A DNA stretch of 64,000 bases from Pomacea canaliculata (lineage: Eukaryota; Mollusca; Gastropoda; Architaenioglossa; Ampullariidae), in assembly GCF_003073045.1 (NCBI RefSeq), contig NC_037594.1:30492737-30556736 (forward strand), written 5' to 3'. Position 1 is the stretch's first letter. Each line of letters starts with the position of its first letter. The translations under genes and the position numbers were made by a program. The notes beneath the pieces were generated by a model that had not been told where the DNA came from, did not search any database, and saw nothing but the letters and a program-made list of their open reading frames with translations. Of this stretch, positions 59,116 to 64,000 are shown one piece after another.

Positions 59116-61757
59116 TCGTGCATTTAAAGATCTCGCTTTCCTTCAAGCCTGACGAAAAACCAAGTTACGTGGCGCTTTGTTAGTTTGGTAACACCGTAAT
59201 AGTTTGTTTTTTTTATTTGTAAAATGTTATAACTCAGGTGCGTGCGTGTGTTGTTGCTGTTTATTTACTGAATGAATTTAAAACTAAACTAAAACGTGGG
59301 TGTAGCTGCCAGCTAGCGGTGTTCTGTGCATCCGGGTCCTCCTAGTCCGACACGTGGCCTCCCAGCTGATACTAGCTGTTGGTCTGTTGGTCGAATACAG
59401 CCTCCTTTTATGTGCTTGTTCACAAAAACACAAACAGCACGTGTGGCAGGCGGGGGTAGGGGAGTAGGTGTGGTTTGAACACTACCCAGCGAGCTGCTAC
59501 TGTGTAGTTATCTCACTCACTATTAATCTGTTTGCTGCTTGAAGGTGCACGTGAACACAATGCGACTACTGTGTTAAAATACAGCTCCACTGTGTTTATC
59601 TTCTGTATGTCTTCTTTTTCGTTCGCGATAATAGAACAGTCTACATCCTCAGAATCTCCAACACACCTTAGCATGAACCCACACGCTTGGACTTTCTTTT
59701 TCTTCCATCTCTCAATGTATAACATAATTTATAATTCTTGACTTATCACCCACTAAGTGCATCACCTAGCAAGATAAAGATAATAGATGAATGAAGTTTG
59801 TGACCTGTTTGATCTCTGTTTACACCTCGGTCAAACACTGTACACAGTGGCTTAGAAACCAGGCATCCCCCTCCTTAAAAAGATATTGAGGAGGCAAGAC
59901 TGTGAATGTTGTTCACTGTCAGCATGGAGTTTGTCCTCCTCCCTCAAATCCGAGCATGTTCCTACCCCACTGGTACACCACATGTAGTGAGATCATCTTC
60001 TACAAGCGGGACGGTGGTCTGTATGTGGGAGTGGAGAGGTGTGTGAGCATGCACGGGTACCAGCTCGGGTATACAAGTCTTGTAGACAATGTGTTCACGG
60101 ACTGTGTCTGTATTCAGTTACGGGCAACAATCCAGCGTTACCACCACCCATTACAACATCTTACCTTTCCTTCCTTTCTTGCTAATCTGCATCAACGCCC
60201 GACGCCCAGACGGTTGGCGCGGCGTCAGACCGTTTTTTCACCTGGGGAATGCAAGAGGCCGCCAGCCATTGACAGCACGTGCAGCACGCGCGTGGTTTGC
60301 TGGCGGGAAGGTGGCGCATGGCGGTGCACGCGCCTGGCTCCCTCCCTCACGGAGGAACATGTTTGTTACTGGTTTCCACCCGGACCCTGCTGTCAGTGGC
60401 ATTTAGTGATGGGCAACCTCTCCATTGCGCTTTTCCTCTCGGAAAGTTTGTCCCTGCACGTCGACACTCAGTCAGATGCCAATAAGGTAGAGACGGTGGA
60501 CCACTCCCAAGATCTAGAAACTGGATCGAACTGACCTTGAAAACAAAACTCGTTTAGCCTTGTGACCTCTGTACGCATTGACCTCATCGACCTGGTCCGA
60601 GCTCTCGCCTGACGTGTTGCGTGAAAGATCGAACTGCGTGCGTGTGTGTTTGCTGGCAAACCTGATGCGGGATTTGAAATTCATACCTGACACTCTTGAG
60701 GCCTCAGCGTGAAAAAACAGGTGGTGAGGCTGGGTCGTAGCAGGCAGTTTTTGTTTAGACAACAGAAAGGTTAGTAAGCAGCCTGGGAGGAAACAGTTGT
60801 CCTCATTGCAGCATCAGAAGAGGGAGAGTGGAGGTACACAGACTCAAAACAGAAATCAGAACTTAAAGTTCAAGTCGGGTGTCTTCAAGCTGATCGACTG
60901 ATGCTCTTGTAAAGATTCAAAGTGACCTTCAGCCTCCACCCCGTATTCCAGGCATACCACTGCTACCGACCGCAGAGAGATGTGAGGAGGAGACTGTACT
61001 TGTCAGGCACGTGCTATTTTCCGTTACTTCCTGCACGTGTAACTGGGGGCCTCGCACGCTCTGGAGCAGGGCAGCATCAGGGCAGCATCAGGCAGCATCA
61101 GGAAGTATTCAGACATCTGAACTGACCTTCCGCCCAGGTGAACTGGTGGCCAGTGAGACATCACCTTTAGTCGAATATGCCGGACACTCTTTAATCTCGG
61201 CCGTACCCTACACAGAAGGGAGAAGCCAACCCGGGGTGGATGGTTCAGGGGACAACATACAGCGTCGACTCTTTGTGACGTAACGGTCGGGTGGAGACAC
61301 GTGACAGCAGACCAGGGGGAGATGTCATCGACCTCAGTGTGAGTGAAGCAGCATTGAAGCTTGCACTCTGTACATCACGAACTGTTGTCACCTCGGGTGA
61401 CCCCCCGTAATCCCAACGCTGTCCACGACGATGAGGTCTGCGAGTCAGCAGTCGACTGACATTATTCTAGCTGCTCCACGGGGGAAACATTGCACCGGTG
61501 TTCTCAGTGAGGAATCGTGCATCACAACATGTTTCCTGGGGAGGTTTGGAAAATATCGACAATAAGTACTGTTAGTTTTCGCCAGCCTTTATTAAGTGCT
61601 TCAAAATAACTGGATATGAATCGTCAATGGAAGCGAATCATGCTGCATCAGACTGACGCCACAGAGCTGCAAGAATAAACTTCTCTTTGTTCGTCTGCTA
61701 ACACCATAGCTAGAATGGAGATGGTCTGAACAGAAACTCGATTTATGGTGTACAACA
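59116..61757. other. CpG-richer intergenic stretch without an identified gene
   Basis: About 59.9-61.5 kb has raised GC and many CpG sites. The longest open frame (59902-60534, 210 codons) is Cys- and Pro-rich, with no domain, no clear splice partners and no similarity I recognise. A short direct repeat (GGCAGCATCA, three units) is at 61069-61102. This could be the promoter side of a gene beyond the window. Confidence 0.35.
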
Positions 61758-61925
61758 GGTAGTGTGTGTGTGTGGACAGTGTGGCGAAGTGTTTGTGTGT
61801 GTGTGGCGAAGTGTTGGTGTGTGTGGACAGTGTGGCGAAGTGTTGTGTGTGTGTGTGGCGAAGTGTTTGTGTGTGTGTGGCAAAGTGTTTGTGTGTGTGG
61901 ACAGTGTGGCGAAGTGTTGGTGTGT
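61758..61925. repeat. GT-rich minisatellite
   Basis: Units built from (GT)n plus GGCGAAGTGTT and GGACAGTGTGGCGAAGTGTT repeat about six times. Frames across it give artificial THTNTSPH-type peptides on the minus strand. Confidence 0.85.
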
Positions 61926-62998
61926 CTTGAAGCAATTATCATTTGTAGTGTGCTGACAACATTCCTCTGTGTAAGTCCAACATAAATATTTTTGAATGAG
62001 AAGTTTTATAATATAAAGTTTGTGTCTGATCATGAAGATCATTAACTCAATACTTGATAATAGAGAGATAATAATAATGGTTAATTTTTTTAAACAGTGC
62101 TTATAGTTATGTCTAAAAAAGTCACACAGCAGGATGAAGATGTGATATTTGTATTTACTTTTTGTTTCCTTCTTTCATTCATTCTCTCTTTTTCTCTGCT
62201 ATTGCTTGATGACAACTCCTTGAAGTTCAATAAGTAATTTTCATGAACTGTTTTTATTAATTACCATTTCCCACATTAAAAAAAATTCACATTGCATGTG
62301 ATATTTTCTTTAATAAACACCAGCCCAACATATTCATTGCAAAATATCTGAAAAAGAAAACCTGCAATTTCATGTTCTAATAAACTAGAACTAGAATATA
62401 ACATTTGTATCATAAAAGTCAAACAAACAAAACAAAACAATGTATCTGCTGAAAATTGTTTCATTCTTTGAACACTGCAAACATAAATTTTCTCAATTAA
62501 TTCAGAATAAGAAATTCTTACATGCAGATGTAAATTATTCAGTCATTTGGAGTAATTTATTCTCCAGTAGGAATAAGATCTTCATATGCATATCAAGGGA
62601 CCCACAATGTAATAAAACTCATTAAAAAACAGATTGCAATTATCGTGCCATCAATTGCAATAAGCAAAAAAAATCAAGAAACCAAAAAAACATTCTATCC
62701 CAACATTCTGTTTCAACAAATGTTATAATGAAAAATTATTTTGCAGCAAAACAAATAATTTGAAAAAGAAATAAAACAAAACAATAAAAAAAGAAAAAGA
62801 AATACAAAGAAAAGTCAACAATAGGAAAACCAAGAGGAGTGCCTCATGTCTACAACATAAATTATTATTTGCTCCCTTCAACTCTCTTACTTCCTTTCTT
62901 TCCATCAATTACTATTTTCTTCTCCCACATACACAACCAGCTCCCATTCCTTAATTGTAGCACATTAGCTGTGATTAAATAATACAAAAAAGTTGAAT
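61926..62998. other. AT-rich intergenic DNA
   Basis: Only short frames and A/T-rich simple sequence are visible. It could be the 3' UTR of an unseen neighbour, but nothing shows this directly. Confidence 0.35.
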
Positions 62999-63189
62999 AC
63001 AGTCAAATCTCTCTGCTATGCCACCCCGCTACTATGCCACTCTCGGTATTATGCCACTTTTGCTGGGCCCCGACTATAAATTCAATGTAAAATAAATTTA
63101 CTATGCCACCTCCTACTCTCGCTACTATGCCACTATTGTAAAGGCACGAGTTGTGAAATTCCGTGAGCGCGTCACATCTGGCGGGTCTT

Positions 63190-63790
63190 TCACGATGGAG
63201 GAGATTACGGAGGAGATGCTGTGCAGTGGGAAAGCGAAGAGGACGAGATCGAGGAGGAAATTGTTCCATTCGAGGAAGCCCAGCTAGCTTGGAGCACCGT
63301 TCTTACAACAGAGAAGCGGGAAGCCCGGTGTGATGCAAGCGTGCGATCGACTATAGACCAGTGGTTCTCAAAGTGTGGTCCTCGGACCACTAAGTGGTCC
63401 ACAGGCATAAGTCAGGTGGTCCGCGGCTGACAGTCATCATATGTCAGCAAAGTGATGTTTAAAGTGATGCATTCCTCGCATTAACATTTTAATTACAAAG
63501 AACGAGGTACAGTTTTATGTCAACTTATTACTATACTACTGTCACAAAAGTACATTTAGTCTTGAATTGTAATGAAACAAATGTGCAATTTAAATTTGAA
63601 ACTCACAGTACAGAGTTATTTTTAGGCCTTGGTGGTCTGCCATATTGTTTACTTAAATAAAGTGGTCCGCGGTCCGAAATACTTTGAGAACCACTGGACT
63701 AGACAACGAGATGTATGAGATCCGCCGAAAGAACGTGCGCCAGCCGACGATTCTTGAGAGCTTTAAACTGACGGGTAACTTGAGCAAATA
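63190..63790 (+). pseudogene. Transposase C-terminal remnant, split by a nested element
   Basis: In the frame starting near 63194 an acidic stretch (ESEEDEIEEEIVPFEEAQLA) is followed, after the nested MITE, by RRKNVRQPTILESFKLTG and a stop at about 63790. This is like the C-terminus of pogo/Tigger transposases (QPTILESF is similar to a PIP-like tail). No DDE catalytic core remains. Confidence 0.55.
63359..63696. mobile_element. hAT-like MITE nested in the Tigger/pogo element
   Basis: Its ends are CAGTGGTTCTCAAAGTGTGG and, reverse-complemented, CAGTGGTTCTCAAAGTATTT. CAGTGGTTCTCAA is a typical hAT (Charlie-like) terminus. The flanking octamers CTATAGAC and GACTAGAC agree only in their last five bases, so the 8-bp duplication is partly decayed. 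It has no coding capacity. Confidence 0.75.
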
Positions 63791-63941
63791 AAGCCGTTTT
63801 TACGAACCCTCGCTACTATGCCACTTTTGCTCAGTCCCGGTAGGTGGCATAGTAGCGAGATTTGACTGTATACGCATATGTGTCAATATGATAACATTCT
63901 TTAACAGCTGCACATTTTAATTATTGATGAATTTCTTACAG

Positions 63942-64000
63942 GCAGGAGATACCTCTATCTGATGGAGGACAAGTCCCTTAAAGCAGCTTTACACACACTG
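63942..64000 (+). CDS. Possible partial exon at the right window edge
   Basis: TTTCTTACAG directly precedes an open frame reading RRYLYLMEDKSLKAALHTL up to the window end. The three minus-strand frames contain stops. No family is recognised, and the stretch is short enough to be chance. Confidence 0.3.

Larger units (their letters stand above)
63000..63868. mobile_element. Tigger/pogo-like DNA transposon derivative with TA duplication
   Basis: The ends are inverted repeats: CAGTCAAATCTCTCTGCTAT on the left and, reverse-complemented, CAGTCAAATCTCGCTACTAT on the right, both continuing GCCACC. TA lies at 62998-62999 and 63869-63870. The sub-motif CTATGCCAC recurs inside both ends. The interior keeps only the transposase C-terminus, so the element is non-autonomous. 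Confidence 0.85.

Noticed and set aside
59902..60534. 210-codon frame as a protein gene
   Set aside because: No recognisable family and no splice or promoter evidence. It lies in CpG-rich sequence where long chance frames are common.
61601..62042. Minus-strand frames rich in Thr-His repeats
   Set aside because: They are translations of the GT-rich minisatellite.

Overview
The window is an AT-rich piece of an invertebrate animal nuclear genome. It has long GT-AG introns, CA/GT microsatellites and many decayed retroelements. The retroelement types (RTE-like LINEs whose C-termini end in a 'RPGWRAL'-type motif, a CR1/L2-like LINE, short microsatellite-headed repeats) fit a mollusc, probably a gastropod. 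That placement is an inference from family recognition, not a search. No bacterial genes, operons or CRISPR arrays are present.

Layout: 1-4639 is repeat-rich upstream DNA (Ty3/gypsy remnant, LINE 3' remnant, likely Tigger-like element). 4640-24372 (+) is PRPF40A (Prp40), a U1 snRNP splicing factor with two WW domains and FF repeats, in 23 inferred exons. Its intron 10789-16365 carries an antisense full-length LINE (11249-16024) flanked by a perfect 209-bp direct duplication. 24373-27969 is the tail-to-tail interval. 27970-41914 (-) is SMARCAL1 (HARP), a replication-fork annealing helicase, in 16 exons. 41915-43170 is a divergent promoter region holding a 57-bp tandem duplication. 43171-56984 (+) is ERCC3/XPB, the TFIIH translocase, in 20 exons. 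57 kb to the end has no confirmed gene. It holds SINE-like repeats, a GT-rich minisatellite, a Tigger/pogo-like element with a nested hAT-like MITE, and possibly one exon at the right edge.

The three host genes all act in the nucleus (splicing, fork remodelling, transcription and nucleotide excision repair). SMARCAL1 and ERCC3 are head to head, 1256 bp from ATG to ATG, and may share a promoter. Each gene model needs single-base corrections, mostly in short homopolymer runs, although splice sites and domains are otherwise conserved. I read these as draft-assembly indels rather than pseudogenes. The same class of indel breaks ORF2 of the LINE, so that LINE may be intact in the animal.

The most interesting object is this LINE. 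Its ORF1 has a 2A-like (GDVEPNPGP) ribosome-skipping motif behind a hydrophobic leader. ORF1 and ORF2 lie in one frame separated by a single TAG. The flanking duplication is far longer than usual for such elements.
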